From: Lysinibacillus sphaericus | Lineage (GTDB): Bacteria; Bacillota; Bacilli; Bacillales_A; Planococcaceae | Reading direction: 5' to 3' | Length of the DNA: 64,000 nucleotides | Assembly: GCF_001629735.1 (NCBI RefSeq) | Contig: NZ_CP015224.1 | Span: 3,658,001 to 3,722,000, forward strand | In this document: piece after piece, positions 1 to 10,859 of the stretch | Numbering within the stretch: the first letter of the stretch is position 1 | Layout of the letters: the number at the start of each line of letters is the position of its first letter | Translations under genes and position numbers: made by a program | Notes under the pieces: generated by a model | Told to the model about the DNA's origin: nothing | Database searches by the model: none | The model's input: only the letters and a program-made list of their open reading frames with translations

Positions 1-575
1 ACATTACCTTTAACAAGTAGTAAGTTACGATCTGTATCAACTTTCACGATTTCTAAGTTTTGGATTGTAACTACATTGCCACCCATTTGACCAGGTAATT
101 TCTTTTGTTTGAATACGCGGTTCGGAGCAACTGGACCCATTGAACCAGGACGACGGTGGTAACGAGAACCGTGGGCCATAGGACCACGAGATTGTCCGTG
201 GCGTTTAATTACACCTTGGAAACCTTTACCCTTAGTAACACCTGTTACATCGATTACATCGCCTTCTGCGAAAATTTCTACTTTGACTTCTTGACCAACT
301 TCGTACTCTTCCACGTTCACGTTGCGGAATTCACGAATGAAGCGCTTAGGAGCAGTGTTCGCTTTTGCTACGTGACCTTGTTGTGGTTTGTTAGAAAGCT
401 TAACGCGCTTATCTTCGAAACCAACTTGGATTGCTTCGTAGCCATCTGTTTCAACAGTTTTCTTTTGAAGTACTACGTTTGGAGTAGCTTCGATAACTGT
501 TACCGGGATTAGATCGCCGTTTTCAGCGAAAACTTGTGTCATACCAATTTTTCTACCTAAGATTCCTTTAGCCAT
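1..575 (-). CDS. rplC: 50S ribosomal protein L3 (partial, C-terminus beyond window)
   Basis: L3 binds 23S rRNA early in large-subunit assembly and reaches towards the peptidyl transferase centre. The visible part is the first 191 residues; the family is usually about 209 long, so only the C-terminal end is cut off by the window edge. It opens [16 protein letters not shown] and contains the typical glycine- and histidine-rich loop [20 protein letters not shown]. The ATG at 573-575 is chosen because a good AGGAGGTGT ribosome binding site sits just upstream. It is the second gene of the S10 operon, 46 bases after rpsJ. Identity is very secure from both sequence and order. Confidence 0.97.
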   Translation of the reverse strand, partial: MAKGILGRKIGMTQVFAENGDLIPVTVIEATPNVVLQKKTVETDGYEAIQVGFEDKRVKLSNKPQQGHVAKANTAPKRFIREFRNVNVEEYEVGQEVKVEIFAEGDVIDVTGVTKGKGFQGVIKRHGQSRGPMAHGSRYHRRPGSMGPVAPNRVFKQKKLPGQMGGNVVTIQNLEIVKVDTDRNLLLVKGN

Positions 576-621
576 TTGTCACACCTCCTGTAAGTTTTAA
601 AAAGTTATATTGTTTTTACCA

Positions 622-1053
<432 letters not shown>

Positions 1054-1058
1054 TCAAC

Positions 1059-1087
1059 ATTATATACAATAAAAAAAGAATAAGCAA
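1059..1087 (-). promoter_or_regulatory. SigA-type promoter of the S10 operon
   Basis: On the minus strand, -35 TTGCTT (1082-1087), a 17-base spacer and a perfect -10 TATAAT (1059-1064) lie 129 bases upstream of the rpsJ start. Transcription should begin near 1052. The rest of the 931-1272 gap (1090-1272) shows nothing I can name; there is no clear terminator for the transporter gene that ends at 1273. Confidence 0.8.
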
Positions 1088-1272
1088 GTCTTTTCGCTAA
1101 ATTCTTTTAAATGTTGCAGATATTCTTAGTACTACTATTACTTCGCTTTATTAAGCCGTTTATTAGTATATAAAATTTTCATACATATTGCAACACCTAA
1201 GGTTTCCATGCAACAATATCGAACATTTCAAATAACTTTGAAGTCTTTTTAAATAGTAGCTTCCTTTCTTCT

Positions 1273-2583
1273 TTATAGAAAGAACACACATGCAATCCAA
1301 CCAAATAGAATTAATGGAATGTTAATAAAAATAAAAGTGGGCACACAGGTGTCCCAAATATGGTGATGTTGTCCGTCTACATTCAAACCTGCTGTCGGTC
1401 CTAGCGTAGAATCTGAAGCTGGAGATCCTGCATCACCTAATGCACCTGCCGTTCCTATTAGACAAAGGATTGCTAAAGGACTCATTCCTAACCCCTGTGC
1501 GAGAGGAACAAATAACGTAGCGATTATCGGCACTGTTGCAAAGGAAGAACCGATTCCCATTGTCACAACTAACCCTATGACTAACATAATAAATACCGCT
1601 AAACTTCTGTTTCCTTTTAAAATAGATATAGAGCTTGTAATTAAGCTATCCACATGTCCAGTAGCATTAATGACCGCAGCAAAGCCATTAGCGGCAATCA
1701 TGACAAAGCCTATAAAGGCCATCATCTTCATTCCTTCAGAAAGAATGTCATCAGCTTCTTTCCATTTCAATGCACCTGTAAAATACATGATCATAATACC
1801 TGCAAAAGAACCTACTATCATCGAATCTGTAAACACTTGAGCACATAACGATACGATTAGTGCAAGAGCTGTGGAAAACATCACAACTTTGCTGACATTA
1901 ACATGGAGAGAATCAGCCTCTATTTCATTATTTTTATAATGTCTTGGCTTGCGATATACAATAAAGGCTGTAATTAATCCTATCAGCATACCTAGCACTG
2001 GAATCGCCATTGCTACAGGTACATCACGTGAAGATACTACCATCCCAGCCTCTGATACTTGTGTAGCAACGATATCTTGAAAGATTGCCCCAAAGCCAGC
2101 TGGTACAAAGCTATAAGTACCTATTAAGCCTACTGCTATTAAGGTTGCCACTTGACGTCGATCGACCTCTAATAAATTTAAAATTTTTAAAACAGGAGGA
2201 ATCAATAGTGGAATAAAAGCGATATGAATAGGTATGACATTCTGTGATAAAATTGACATCAAAAAAATAAGGAAAAAAATTAAAACCTTCACTAAACCTT
2301 TGCGATTACTTTCACTATTTAATATGTTTAACATCCCTGTAATCATCAATTCAGGTATCCCGGTTTTGGCAATGGCGATGGCAAAGCCGCCAAGTAGGCC
2401 ATAACTTAATGCAATCGTTGCACCTGCCCCTAACCCTTCTGTAAATGATTCTACTGTTGCTTCAATGCTCATACCGCTTGTAAGGCCACCTACAAACGCC
2501 CCTAACACTAAAGATAGGACGACATTGATGCGGAGTAAGCTTAATATTAACATAACGGCTACCGCCACTATTACTGCATTCAT
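1273..2583 (-). CDS. Na+/H+ antiporter family (YuiF/NhaC-like) permease
   Basis: This 436-residue protein is almost entirely hydrophobic, with about ten to twelve membrane segments. It carries the glycine-rich repeats seen in the NhaC/ion-transporter superfamily, for example LVLGAFVGGLTSGMSIEATV near the N-terminus and AGALGDAGSPASDSTLGPTA near the C-terminus. It closely resembles Bacillus YuiF, which is annotated as an Na+/H+ antiporter but has also been suggested to carry an amino acid, so the substrate is uncertain. The ATG at 2581-2583 is preferred because AAAGTGAG lies 7 bases upstream and homologues start MNAV. An ATG six codons further up (2601) has no ribosome binding site. It stands alone between the peptide-resistance module and the S10 operon. 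Confidence 0.8.
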   Translation of the reverse strand: MNAVIVAVAVMLILSLLRINVVLSLVLGAFVGGLTSGMSIEATVESFTEGLGAGATIALSYGLLGGFAIAIAKTGIPELMITGMLNILNSESNRKGLVKVLIFFLIFLMSILSQNVIPIHIAFIPLLIPPVLKILNLLEVDRRQVATLIAVGLIGTYSFVPAGFGAIFQDIVATQVSEAGMVVSSRDVPVAMAIPVLGMLIGLITAFIVYRKPRHYKNNEIEADSLHVNVSKVVMFSTALALIVSLCAQVFTDSMIVGSFAGIMIMYFTGALKWKEADDILSEGMKMMAFIGFVMIAANGFAAVINATGHVDSLITSSISILKGNRSLAVFIMLVIGLVVTMGIGSSFATVPIIATLFVPLAQGLGMSPLAILCLIGTAGALGDAGSPASDSTLGPTAGLNVDGQHHHIWDTCVPTFIFINIPLILFGWIACVFFL

Positions 2584-2676
2584 CGTTACACTCACTTTCA
2601 TACGCTAAATTACTAACATGTTAAACATTATTATTCTGATAATTGAAAGTCAAGGGTTTTCATCAGTTAAGGCAAT

Positions 2677-2710
2677 AAAAAAACAGTATGATCTATTACT
2701 CATCACACTG
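2677..2710 (-). terminator. Terminator of the ABC permease operon
   Basis: On the minus strand CAGTGTGAT (2702-2710) pairs with ATCATACTG (2684-2692) around a 9-base loop, with one G-U pair, followed by seven Ts. It lies 27 bases after the permease stop codon. Confidence 0.85.
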
Positions 2711-2736
2711 CTTTTGGGTTCCTACTTATTTAATTG

Positions 2737-4716
2737 TTACAATGATTCTCGAACGACTTTTTTATAGTAGCCTACCGATAGTAGAGCAAAAATTGTATAC
2801 AATGCTATATAACAGCACATCGCAATCCACAAGGGTGCTGTTAACTCTGTTCCAAATAAAAACCATCCTGATTTAACAGCAAAGTAGCTATGCAATAATC
2901 CAATAATTAATGGAACTCCAAAATTAAAGGCTTGTTTCATATAAATGCCTCTCATAATATCTCTTTCTGCAAAGCCAATCTTTCTGAGGATTGTATAGGA
3001 GCCACGCTCTTCCTCTGCCTCAGACATTTGTTTGAAGTACAGAATGCTACCAGTTGTCATTAAGAAAGCTAATCCTAAAAATGCAGTTGTAAATATAGTA
3101 AGACCCAATGATTCAATATTATCTTTACGCTTCTCTTCATAAGAGGATTGATTATACTGCTCTGTTTTACCCTCATAATCTTTAGTTGTAATGACCCCAG
3201 CATTTGTCTGTAAATATAATTTCTCTGCCACCACTAAGTTTTCTTTTGAATTTATAGTAATAGAAGACTGTCGATGCCAAGGGTAATGCTCTGATTGTGT
3301 AGCTAGACTTTTAAACATATCATCTGTTACAACAAAGATGGGCCCACCACCTCCAGCTGTAACGATACCACTTATAATACTTTTATCGTGTACATCCACA
3401 ACATGAAAAGTCTCTTCGAGTTCTCCTGCAGATACTACTACATCACGATCTTTCTCTAATGGGAACATCTCAGCCATATACCCACCATAGTTTGTTAAAA
3501 TCACATCATTTCCTGATATCGAGGCTTCAGGCACACTCTGCTTATAATCAGAAAGTGGAATTGTATAGATGGTTCCTTCCATACTATATAGAGGATTATC
3601 CTGCTGTTTTTTAGACATGAGTTGTCCTACAGAGGCTGTTACTCCTTGCAAACGATAATCTACCCTTTCATACGCTATGTTATTTTTCTCTAATTCATTT
3701 AAGAAAGACATTCCCTGCTCTTCTAGCAAGATAAAATCACCCGGTACTTGGCTATATGCAGATGCTTCTGAAGAATAGTAGGAGATATAAGATAAAGTCG
3801 TCACACCTAGAGAGACACCCGTTAATACGGTTATGAGCGTTAATGACTTAGCGTTGCTCTTCATCCGATGCATGATAGGTGTTAATGCTAAAACATCATG
3901 GATGGAAAGATGTCCTTTTTTCTTTAAGCGAATCGTATTCATAATAAATGCTACAGAAAAACGAAAGACAAGAAATGTTCCACCAATTGTAGTAACTAGA
4001 ATAATGATCATATTAATAAATAAGTTTCCGGCTGATTCAATATCAAATAGCTTTGTTGAAGCATAGTAACCATAAACAATTAAAACTAACCCCATAAAGC
4101 CAATCATCATTTGTAAGGCACTAAAACGTCTTACACGTTCATCTGCTTGTTTAGCAGCGGTAAATAGTGATAGTAAAGAAACACGATGGATCATCCAGGC
4201 CATTTGTACAAGGACAATCATCAAAAGTATAGTAAATACAATTATGGATTGCTGTAATGCCTGCGTACTAAATGTCATGGTTACAAGAGCTTCTTTCTCA
4301 AGTACACGCAATAGTATCATTGCAAATACACGTGAACTAAAGAAACCGGCCAGCATACCTAAAATAACAGCTCCAACAAATAATAGAATGCTTTCGATCG
4401 CTAATAAGCGTACAATTAATTCCTTGGTCATACCAATCAATTGGTACAAGCCTATCTCTTTACTACGACGCTTCATAAATAAATGATTGGCGTACAAGAC
4501 GAAGAACAAAACGATAAAATATAAAATATAAGTGGCTGCTTTAAATCCAGCAGTAGCCGTTCCACTCATCTGAACAGCATCCCATACTGCAGAGTTATTT
4601 TGTAATGTTACAAAGGAAAAATATAAAGTAACGCTAAAAATAAGGGCGAAGAAGTATAAATAGTAGTGCTTCATATTTTTCTTCATGCTTCTTAATACTA
4701 ACTTACTTAGACTCAT
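2737..4716 (-). CDS. BceB-type ABC transporter permease
   Basis: This is the membrane subunit of a peptide-antibiotic detoxification ABC transporter of the BceAB type, which also works as the sensor for its partner histidine kinase. The 659 residues show the family plan: about ten membrane segments, seven before residue 315 and three after 535, with one large extracellular domain of about 220 residues between segments 7 and 8. FtsX-like permease segments are clear. Of three possible starts (GTG 4725, ATG 4722, ATG 4716), ATG 4716 has AGGCGGTG at the right distance. It overlaps the end of the ATPase gene by 14 bases, indicating translational coupling. The substrate (bacitracin-like, lantibiotic or other) cannot be told. 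Confidence 0.88.
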   Translation of the reverse strand: MSLSKLVLRSMKKNMKHYYLYFFALIFSVTLYFSFVTLQNNSAVWDAVQMSGTATAGFKAATYILYFIVLFFVLYANHLFMKRRSKEIGLYQLIGMTKELIVRLLAIESILLFVGAVILGMLAGFFSSRVFAMILLRVLEKEALVTMTFSTQALQQSIIVFTILLMIVLVQMAWMIHRVSLLSLFTAAKQADERVRRFSALQMMIGFMGLVLIVYGYYASTKLFDIESAGNLFINMIIILVTTIGGTFLVFRFSVAFIMNTIRLKKKGHLSIHDVLALTPIMHRMKSNAKSLTLITVLTGVSLGVTTLSYISYYSSEASAYSQVPGDFILLEEQGMSFLNELEKNNIAYERVDYRLQGVTASVGQLMSKKQQDNPLYSMEGTIYTIPLSDYKQSVPEASISGNDVILTNYGGYMAEMFPLEKDRDVVVSAGELEETFHVVDVHDKSIISGIVTAGGGGPIFVVTDDMFKSLATQSEHYPWHRQSSITINSKENLVVAEKLYLQTNAGVITTKDYEGKTEQYNQSSYEEKRKDNIESLGLTIFTTAFLGLAFLMTTGSILYFKQMSEAEEERGSYTILRKIGFAERDIMRGIYMKQAFNFGVPLIIGLLHSYFAVKSGWFLFGTELTAPLWIAMCCYIALYTIFALLSVGYYKKVVRESL

Positions 4717-5467
4717 AACCATCACCGCCTAGCACACTTTGCGTATGCATGATTTCCTGGAAAAAAGCCTGTCTTGTTTTATCCCCTTTATAAAGCTCAC
4801 TATAAATAAGTCCATCCTTTAGAAATAAAACACGTGTGCAGAAACTTGCAGCTACTGCATCATGCGTCACCATCATTATTGTCGCTTCTTTTGTCTCATT
4901 AATATTTTGGAGATTTTGGAGCAAAGCTGTAGCTGATTTAGAATCTAATGCACCTGTAGGCTCATCTGCAAATACTAATGATGGATTTGTAATCAGTGCA
5001 CGCGCAGCAGATGTACGTTGTTTTTGTCCCCCGGATATTTCATTGGGATATTTATTTAAAATTTCTGATATGCCTAGTAAGGATGTTAGCTCCTTTACAC
5101 GACTTTCAGCAACTGTCTTGGGTAGATTACTGATCGCTAAGGGGAGAAGAATATTTTCCTTTACGGTTAATGTATCTAGTAAATTATAATCCTGGAATAT
5201 GAAACCTAACTGCTCTCTACGGAAATTGGCCAAAGCCTTTTCCTTCATTCCCCGTAAATTATGACCATTTATTTCTATTACTCCTTCTGTTGCAAAATCG
5301 ATTGAACATAAGACATTTAAAAGTGTTGTTTTACCTGATCCAGAAGGTCCCATAATACCTACGAATTCACCCTTACTCACTTCCAAATCAATGCCCTTTA
5401 ATACTTCCTGAGCCGTAGATTTCTTTCCATAAACTTTTTTTATTTTACGACCAATTAACACTGTCAC
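4703..5467 (-). CDS. BceA-type ABC transporter ATP-binding protein
   Basis: This is the ATPase partner of the permease. The 254-residue protein has Walker [10 protein letters not shown] near residue 40, the ABC signature ISGGQKQR near residue 143, Walker [14 protein letters not shown] and the switch histidine in MMVTHD. The GTG start at 5465-5467 has AAAGGGG nine bases upstream. The ADEPTGALD form and the neighbouring large-loop permease place it in the BceA/MacB-like group, not among importer ATPases. It is the first gene of a two-gene operon that lies immediately after the histidine kinase. Confidence 0.92.
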   Translation of the reverse strand: MTVLIGRKIKKVYGKKSTAQEVLKGIDLEVSKGEFVGIMGPSGSGKTTLLNVLCSIDFATEGVIEINGHNLRGMKEKALANFRREQLGFIFQDYNLLDTLTVKENILLPLAISNLPKTVAESRVKELTSLLGISEILNKYPNEISGGQKQRTSAARALITNPSLVFADEPTGALDSKSATALLQNLQNINETKEATIMMVTHDAVAASFCTRVLFLKDGLIYSELYKGDKTRQAFFQEIMHTQSVLGGDGYESK

Positions 5468-5509
5468 TTATAAACGCCCCTTTCTATATTCTCAGTGTAC
5501 CCTGTCGCA

Positions 5510-5542
5510 TCTATTCATTCGTGCGTTTTAGATGACAATATA
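5510..5542 (-). promoter_or_regulatory. Candidate promoter of the ABC transporter operon
   Basis: On the minus strand TTGTCA (5533-5538) is followed after 17 bases by AATAGA, a weak -10. The -35 overlaps one of two TGACAAT repeats (plus strand, 5533-5539 and 5553-5559, 20 bases apart). BceR-type promoters often need an activator bound at or above a weak promoter; this fit is inference. Confidence 0.4.
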
Positions 5543-5572
5543 AAAAGGTAGGTGACAATTTCGTCATCTACC
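5541..5572 (-). terminator. Terminator at the end of the histidine kinase gene
   Basis: GGTAGATGAC pairs with GTCACCTACC (one A-C mismatch) around GAAATT, followed on the minus strand by TTTTTA. The stem includes the stop codon of the kinase gene, so the regulatory pair and the transporter pair are probably separate transcripts. Confidence 0.7.
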
Positions 5573-6580
5573 TGTTAGTTTGACATATTCATTTTGTAAT
5601 GGGAACCGTAGCGTAAATAATGAACCCTCTCCTACAGTCGATTGTACATTTATACGGATACCTATTTTTTTTGCTACATTATATGCTAGATAAAGACCCA
5701 TACCTGTAGATTGACTTGACTCCCGCCCCACGTTTCCTGTATACGATTTTTGAAAAATCCTAGGTAAATCCTCCGAAGGTATCCCAATGCCCACATCTTT
5801 AATATGTAATAATGTAGCACCTGTTGGGTCAAGTTCAGTAAAAATCGCTACCTCTGAATTGGCTGAACTATATTTTATGGCGTTAGAGAGAATTTGTCGT
5901 ACAATAAACGATAGCCATTTTCCATCTGTCATAACCTTTTCAGGCAGTTCATCTACTTCAAAACCGATTCCCTTTTCTATACACCAGGCTTGCATAGCTC
6001 GAATCTCTTTATTAACAACTGGTTTTAGCTCAATCTCAGTTAAATAATTGTCCTTTTCTATAGAAGTAAGTCGTGTTTGGTGTAGCTGTTGATCGACTAA
6101 CAGATGGAGTCTCAACCATTCTTTTTCTAATTTTCGACGTGTTGATAAATCCTCCACATGGTCTAACATTAAATTAATGGTGGTTAAAGGCCCTTTTACT
6201 TCATGAACCCATGCCAGCAACTCATCTGAATACTCTTGCAGCTGTACTTTGGCCTGATTTAATTCCATATTCTTTTCATGAAAGACATCCTCCATTTTTC
6301 GAAAGCTAACTTCTTGAAAAGGTGACAAAGATAAGCTACTTCTATGGGCTTCATCAAGGTGGCTATCCATATTTCCCAGGAAATCATTTAATTTCCCAAC
6401 TTCGAGGAAGAAACGCCATAAGAAGAAGAGTATGAAACTAACAAGCATACTTACATTTACATACCAAATAGAAACACTATTTAGACCAACATCTAAAGAA
6501 AATAGCACGTTTAACAGTATCATCATAAATGTAAAAAACCCTATCCATGCAAAGCGCTCTCTTATAAACAATAGTAACAA
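5564..6580 (-). CDS. BceS-type intramembrane-sensing histidine kinase
   Basis: This membrane histidine kinase of 338 residues has two N-terminal membrane helices (about residues 11-30 and 39-58) with only a few residues outside the membrane, the mark of intramembrane-sensing kinases that read the state of a BceAB transporter. The phosphorylated residue is H126 in WVHEVKGPL. The N-box ILSNAIKYSS and G-boxes DVGIGIPSEDL and GMGLYLAYNVA show an intact ATPase domain. The start is TTG at 6578-6580, 6 bases after the response regulator stop, with AAGGGA upstream. It forms a pair with the response regulator gene. Confidence 0.9.
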   Translation of the reverse strand: MLLLFIRERFAWIGFFTFMMILLNVLFSLDVGLNSVSIWYVNVSMLVSFILFFLWRFFLEVGKLNDFLGNMDSHLDEAHRSSLSLSPFQEVSFRKMEDVFHEKNMELNQAKVQLQEYSDELLAWVHEVKGPLTTINLMLDHVEDLSTRRKLEKEWLRLHLLVDQQLHQTRLTSIEKDNYLTEIELKPVVNKEIRAMQAWCIEKGIGFEVDELPEKVMTDGKWLSFIVRQILSNAIKYSSANSEVAIFTELDPTGATLLHIKDVGIGIPSEDLPRIFQKSYTGNVGRESSQSTGMGLYLAYNVAKKIGIRINVQSTVGEGSLFTLRFPLQNEYVKLTGR

Positions 6581-6586
6581 TATAGT

Positions 6587-7276
6587 TCACGTCCCTTGAG
6601 TTACTGCTATATATCCAAGTCCCTTTTTTGTTAGAATCACTTCATGTAAGCCAATATCCTCTAGCTTTGCACGTAACCTGTTAACATTCACCGATAACGT
6701 ATTATCGTTTACAAAACGTTCATCATCCCACAGTTTTCTCATTAGTTCATCTCTTGAAACGATATGATTAGCCTGTTCCACTAAAATGCGCAAAATAAAG
6801 AGTTCATTTTTTGTTAAAGAAGCTATAGCTCCATCACAAATAATTTCACTCCTTGCATAATCAATAACAGCATCATTAAATCGTGTAACATCCATTTTCG
6901 CTTCAACATAGTCATAGGTTCTTCGTAAAATAGCCTGTGCTTTAGCGAGCAATACTTCCATATGAAAGGGTTTCTGTATAAAATCATCTGCCCCCATTTG
7001 CATTGCCATCACCATATCCATTGGATGATCTCGAGAAGATAGAAAAAGGATTGGCACATTGGATAGATGACGAATTTCTCGACACCAATGAAAGCCATCA
7101 TAGGCTGGCAATTGAATATCGATTAGTACAAGATGTGGCTTTACTTCTACAAAGTCATCCATCACCTTTTGAAAATTTTTGGGTCCTACAACTTGTAATG
7201 ACCATTGTGCAAAACGTTCTTCAATCATACTATATATCGATGGATCATCTTCAATCAGTAAAATTTTCATCTCCAT
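6587..7276 (-). CDS. BceR-type OmpR-family response regulator
   Basis: The 229-residue regulator has a receiver domain (acidic pocket E9-D10-D11, phospho-acceptor D53 in LVLIDIQLP, lysine in FIQKPFH) and a C-terminal winged-helix domain containing NDNTLSVNVNRLRAKL. It should activate the adjacent transporter operon when phosphorylated by its kinase. ATG 7276 is chosen because GGAAAGGGA lies 7 bases upstream; an upstream GTG at 7294 has no ribosome binding site, and ATG 7270 is too close to one. It is the first gene of the regulatory pair and follows tuf by 100 bases. Confidence 0.9.
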   Translation of the reverse strand: MEMKILLIEDDPSIYSMIEERFAQWSLQVVGPKNFQKVMDDFVEVKPHLVLIDIQLPAYDGFHWCREIRHLSNVPILFLSSRDHPMDMVMAMQMGADDFIQKPFHMEVLLAKAQAILRRTYDYVEAKMDVTRFNDAVIDYARSEIICDGAIASLTKNELFILRILVEQANHIVSRDELMRKLWDDERFVNDNTLSVNVNRLRAKLEDIGLHEVILTKKGLGYIAVTQGT

Positions 7277-7301
7277 ATTCAAATCCCTTTCCACTTAAAT
7301 A

Positions 7302-7329
7302 GTTTACCTAGATGACATAAAAAACCAAT
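7302..7329 (-). promoter_or_regulatory. Possible promoter of the two-component genes
   Basis: On the minus strand TTGGTT, a 16-base spacer and TAAACT lie just upstream of the response regulator. The -35 falls inside the downstream arm of the tuf terminator, so terminator and promoter share bases. Only about 40 bases separate the terminator from the gene, leaving no other room for a promoter. Confidence 0.4.
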
Positions 7330-7355
7330 CTGTAAGCGTCCCTACAGATTGGTTT
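7319..7355 (-). terminator. Terminator of the str operon (after tuf)
   Basis: AAACCAATCTGTA (7343-7355, minus) pairs perfectly with TACAGATTGGTTT (7322-7334) around an 8-base loop and runs into TTTTTT. This is a strong intrinsic terminator 22 bases after the tuf stop. Confidence 0.93.
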
Positions 7356-7376
7356 GAACATTAGCAAAAGCTAAAA

Positions 7377-8564
7377 TTATTTTTGGATAGAAGCAACTAC
7401 GCCAGCGCCTACAGTACGGCCACCCTCACGGATAGAGAATTTAGTACCTTCTTCAAGAGCGATTGGAGCGATAAGTTCAACTGTCATTTCGATGTTATCA
7501 CCAGGCATTACCATTTCAACGCCTTCTGGTAAGTTACAGATACCTGTTACGTCAGTTGTACGGAAGTAGAACTGAGGACGGTAGTTAGAGAAGAATGGAG
7601 TATGACGGCCACCCTCTTCTTTTGATAAAACATAAACTTCAGCTTTGAAGTTAGTGTGTGGAGTAATTGAACCTGGTTTAGCTAATACTTGACCACGTTG
7701 GATTTCTTCACGAGCTACACCACGAAGTAATGCACCGATGTTGTCACCAGCTTCAGCATAGTCTAATAATTTACGGAACATTTCTACACCAGTTACAGTA
7801 GTAGATTTAGCTTCTTCAGCGATACCGATGATTTCAACTACGTCACCAACTTTAACTTGACCACGTTCAACACGGCCAGTTGCAACTGTACCACGACCAG
7901 TGATAGAGAATACGTCCTCTACTGGCATCATGAATGGTTTGTCAGTTTGACGTTCTGGAGTTGGAATGTAAGAATCTACAGCGTCCATTAATTCAACGAT
8001 TTTTTCTTCCCATTCTGGTTCACCTTCAAGAGCTTTAAGAGCAGAACCTTTGATTACAGGAATATCGTCACCTGGGAAGTCATATTCAGATAGTAGGTCA
8101 CGGATTTCCATTTCTACTAATTCTAATAATTCTTCGTCATCAACCATATCACATTTGTTCATGAATACTACTAAGTATGGAACACCTACTTGACGAGATA
8201 AAAGGATGTGTTCACGAGTTTGTGGCATTGGGCCATCAGCAGCAGATACTACTAAGATACCGCCGTCCATTTGTGCAGCACCAGTGATCATGTTTTTAAC
8301 ATAGTCAGCGTGTCCTGGGCAGTCAACGTGTGCATAGTGACGAGTTTCTGTTTCATATTCTACGTGAGAAGTATTGATTGTGATACCACGCTCTTTTTCT
8401 TCAGGAGCGTTATCGATGTCAGCGTATGATTTAGCTGTACCACCCATTTTTTTAGAAAGAACTGTAGCGATAGCAGCAGTTAAAGTAGTTTTACCATGGT
8501 CAACGTGTCCGATTGTACCAATGTTAGCATGCGTTTTAGAACGGTCAAATTTTTCTTTAGCCAT
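7377..8564 (-). CDS. tuf: Elongation factor Tu
   Basis: EF-Tu delivers aminoacyl-tRNA to the ribosomal A site as a GTP complex. The 395-residue protein starts [10 protein letters not shown], with the P-loop GHVDHGKT at residues 19-26, the switch II DCPGH and the guanine motif NKCD. All three domains are present at normal length. ATG 8564 has the ribosome binding site GAGGAGG; the frame extends six codons further but without one. It is the last gene of the str operon, ending at a strong terminator. Confidence 0.98.
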   Translation of the reverse strand: MAKEKFDRSKTHANIGTIGHVDHGKTTLTAAIATVLSKKMGGTAKSYADIDNAPEEKERGITINTSHVEYETETRHYAHVDCPGHADYVKNMITGAAQMDGGILVVSAADGPMPQTREHILLSRQVGVPYLVVFMNKCDMVDDEELLELVEMEIRDLLSEYDFPGDDIPVIKGSALKALEGEPEWEEKIVELMDAVDSYIPTPERQTDKPFMMPVEDVFSITGRGTVATGRVERGQVKVGDVVEIIGIAEEAKSTTVTGVEMFRKLLDYAEAGDNIGALLRGVAREEIQRGQVLAKPGSITPHTNFKAEVYVLSKEEGGRHTPFFSNYRPQFYFRTTDVTGICNLPEGVEMVMPGDNIEMTVELIAPIALEEGTKFSIREGGRTVGAGVVASIQK

Positions 8565-8653
8565 TAGAGATTGCCTCCTCAAAATTATATGTTTTATTTT
8601 TGAAATTTATAGAATGAATGCTGATAGAGAACGGGCCCATCCCCTATCCTGCA

Positions 8654-8682
8654 ATCATAGCTTACAAATTAGTTATACTTTA
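8654..8682 (-). promoter_or_regulatory. Possible internal promoter of tuf
   Basis: In the 136-base fusA-tuf gap the minus strand reads TTGCAT, 17 bases, TAAGCT. It is a fair but imperfect match; an extra tuf promoter would fit the need for far more EF-Tu than EF-G. Confidence 0.35.
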
Positions 8683-8700
8683 TGCAAGATGAAAATTCAA

Positions 8701-10779
8701 TTATTCACCTTTATTTTTTTTGATGATTTCAGCAGCAATTGATTTTGGTACTTCTTCATAATGATCAAATGTCATTGAGAATACACCACGACCTTGCGTT
8801 GCAGAACGAAGAGTCGTTGCATAACCAAACATTTCTGCTAAAGGAACCATAGCACGAACAACTTGTGAGTTACCGCGAGCATCCATACCCTCAACGCGTC
8901 CGCGACGAGAAGTAATGTTACCCATGATATCACCAAGGTATTCTTCTGGAATTACAACTTCTACTTTCATCATTGGTTCTAAGATAACAGCATCACATTG
9001 TTTAGATGCTTCTTTAAGAGCCATAGATGCAGCGATTTTGAACGCCATCTCATTCGAGTCAACGTCATGGTAAGAACCGAATACTAATTTCGCTTTAATA
9101 TCGATTAGAGGGTAACCAGCTACTACACCGCGGTCAAGAGAGTCACGAAGACCTGCTTCAACTGCAGGAATGTATTCACGAGGAATTACACCACCAACGA
9201 TAGCGTTTTCGAATTCAAAGCCTTTACCTTCTTCATTTGGAGAGAACTCAATCGTTACGTCACCATATTGTCCACGACCACCAGATTGGCGAGTGAATTT
9301 ACCTTGAACTTTTGCAGAGCTACGGAATGTTTCACGGTAAGATACCATTGGAGCACCTACGTTAGCTTCTACTTTAAATTCACGGCGCATACGGTCAACT
9401 AAGATATCAAGGTGAAGTTCACCCATACCTGAGATGATTGTTTGTCCAGTTTCTGTGTCAGTATGAGCACGGAAAGTTGGATCCTCTTCTTGAAGTTTTT
9501 GTAAAGCTTGACCCATTTTATCTTGGTCAGCTTTTGATTTTGGTTCTACAGAAAGAGAAATTACTGGCTCAGGGAATTCCATTGATTCAAGAATAACTAG
9601 GTTTTTCTCGTCACAAAGAGTATCACCAGTAGTAGTATCTTTAAGACCTACTGCTGCTGCGATGTCCCCAGCGAATACTTTAGAAATCTCTTCACGAGAG
9701 TTAGCGTGCATTTGTAGGATACGACCTACACGCTCACGTTTACCTTTAGAAGAGTTTTGTACGTATGAACCTGAATCTAATGTTCCAGAGTACACACGGA
9801 AGAACGTTAATTTACCTACGAACGGGTCAGTCATAACTTTGAATGCAAGAGCTGAGAATGGCTCATCATCAGAAGATTTACGTTCTAACTCTTCGTCACC
9901 ATCAACAGAAGTACCTTTGATTGCTGGTACATCTACTGGAGATGGTAAGTAATCGATAACAGCATTTAACATTGGGCGTACACCTTTGTGTTTGAACGCT
10001 GTACCACAGATTACTGGGTAGAATTCTACTGCGATTGTAGCACGACGGATTGCCGCTTTAAGTTCCGCAACAGTAATTTCTTCGCCTTCTAAATATTTTT
10101 CCATGATATCTTCATCAACACTTGCAACAGCATCGATTAATTTTTCACGGTACTCTTCAGCTTGTGCGCGGTATTCTTCAGGAATTTCTCCCTCAGTTAC
10201 TGCTGTACCTTTTTCGTCACCATAGAAAGTAGCTTTCATTTCAACCAAGTCAATGATTGCTGAGAACTGATCTTCAGCTCCGATTGGTAATTGAATAGGG
10301 TGAGCGTTTGCTTGTAAACGATCATGTAGAGTTCCTACAGAATATAAGAAGTCTGCTCCTGTTTTATCCATTTTATTAATGAATACAATACGTGGAACAC
10401 CATAAGTTGTAGCTTGACGCCATACAGTTTCAGTTTGAGGCTCAACACCAGATTGAGCATCTAGTACTGTTACAGCACCGTCAAGTACGCGTAATGAACG
10501 TTCTACTTCTACAGTGAAGTCTACGTGTCCAGGAGTATCGATGATGTTTACACGATGGCCTGCCCATTGGGCTGTTGTTGCTGCAGAAGTGATTGTAATA
10601 CCACGTTCTTGCTCTTGCTCCATCCAGTCCATTTGAGAAGCGCCTTCATGAGTTTCACCGATTTTGTGAATCTTACCAGTGTAATAAAGGATACGCTCAG
10701 TTGTTGTTGTTTTACCAGCATCAATGTGAGCCATGATCCCAATATTACGAGTATTCTCAAGTGAGAATTCGCGTTTCAT
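8701..10779 (-). CDS. fusA: Elongation factor G
   Basis: EF-G drives ribosomal translocation by GTP hydrolysis. The protein has 692 residues, the normal length, with P-loop AHIDAGKT at residues 17-24, DTPGHVDF and NKMDKT, followed by the usual domains II-V. The start ATG (10777-10779) has AAGGAGAAA upstream. It sits between rpsG and tuf in the classic str operon order. Nothing unusual is seen in the fusidic-acid region at this resolution. Confidence 0.98.
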   Translation of the reverse strand: MKREFSLENTRNIGIMAHIDAGKTTTTERILYYTGKIHKIGETHEGASQMDWMEQEQERGITITSAATTAQWAGHRVNIIDTPGHVDFTVEVERSLRVLDGAVTVLDAQSGVEPQTETVWRQATTYGVPRIVFINKMDKTGADFLYSVGTLHDRLQANAHPIQLPIGAEDQFSAIIDLVEMKATFYGDEKGTAVTEGEIPEEYRAQAEEYREKLIDAVASVDEDIMEKYLEGEEITVAELKAAIRRATIAVEFYPVICGTAFKHKGVRPMLNAVIDYLPSPVDVPAIKGTSVDGDEELERKSSDDEPFSALAFKVMTDPFVGKLTFFRVYSGTLDSGSYVQNSSKGKRERVGRILQMHANSREEISKVFAGDIAAAVGLKDTTTGDTLCDEKNLVILESMEFPEPVISLSVEPKSKADQDKMGQALQKLQEEDPTFRAHTDTETGQTIISGMGELHLDILVDRMRREFKVEANVGAPMVSYRETFRSSAKVQGKFTRQSGGRGQYGDVTIEFSPNEEGKGFEFENAIVGGVIPREYIPAVEAGLRDSLDRGVVAGYPLIDIKAKLVFGSYHDVDSNEMAFKIAASMALKEASKQCDAVILEPMMKVEVVIPEEYLGDIMGNITSRRGRVEGMDARGNSQVVRAMVPLAEMFGYATTLRSATQGRGVFSMTFDHYEEVPKSIAAEIIKKNKGE

Positions 10780-10859
10780 AGGAAATTTCTCCTTCCATAT
10801 TGGGGTAAAGACTGTATAAGAGACCTTGTGCTAGCCAATTTGCTAACACATAGGTTAAA

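Noticed and set aside
156..512. Plus-strand 118-codon frame opposite rplC
   Set aside because: It lies wholly antisense to a certain ribosomal gene and has no site or family resemblance.
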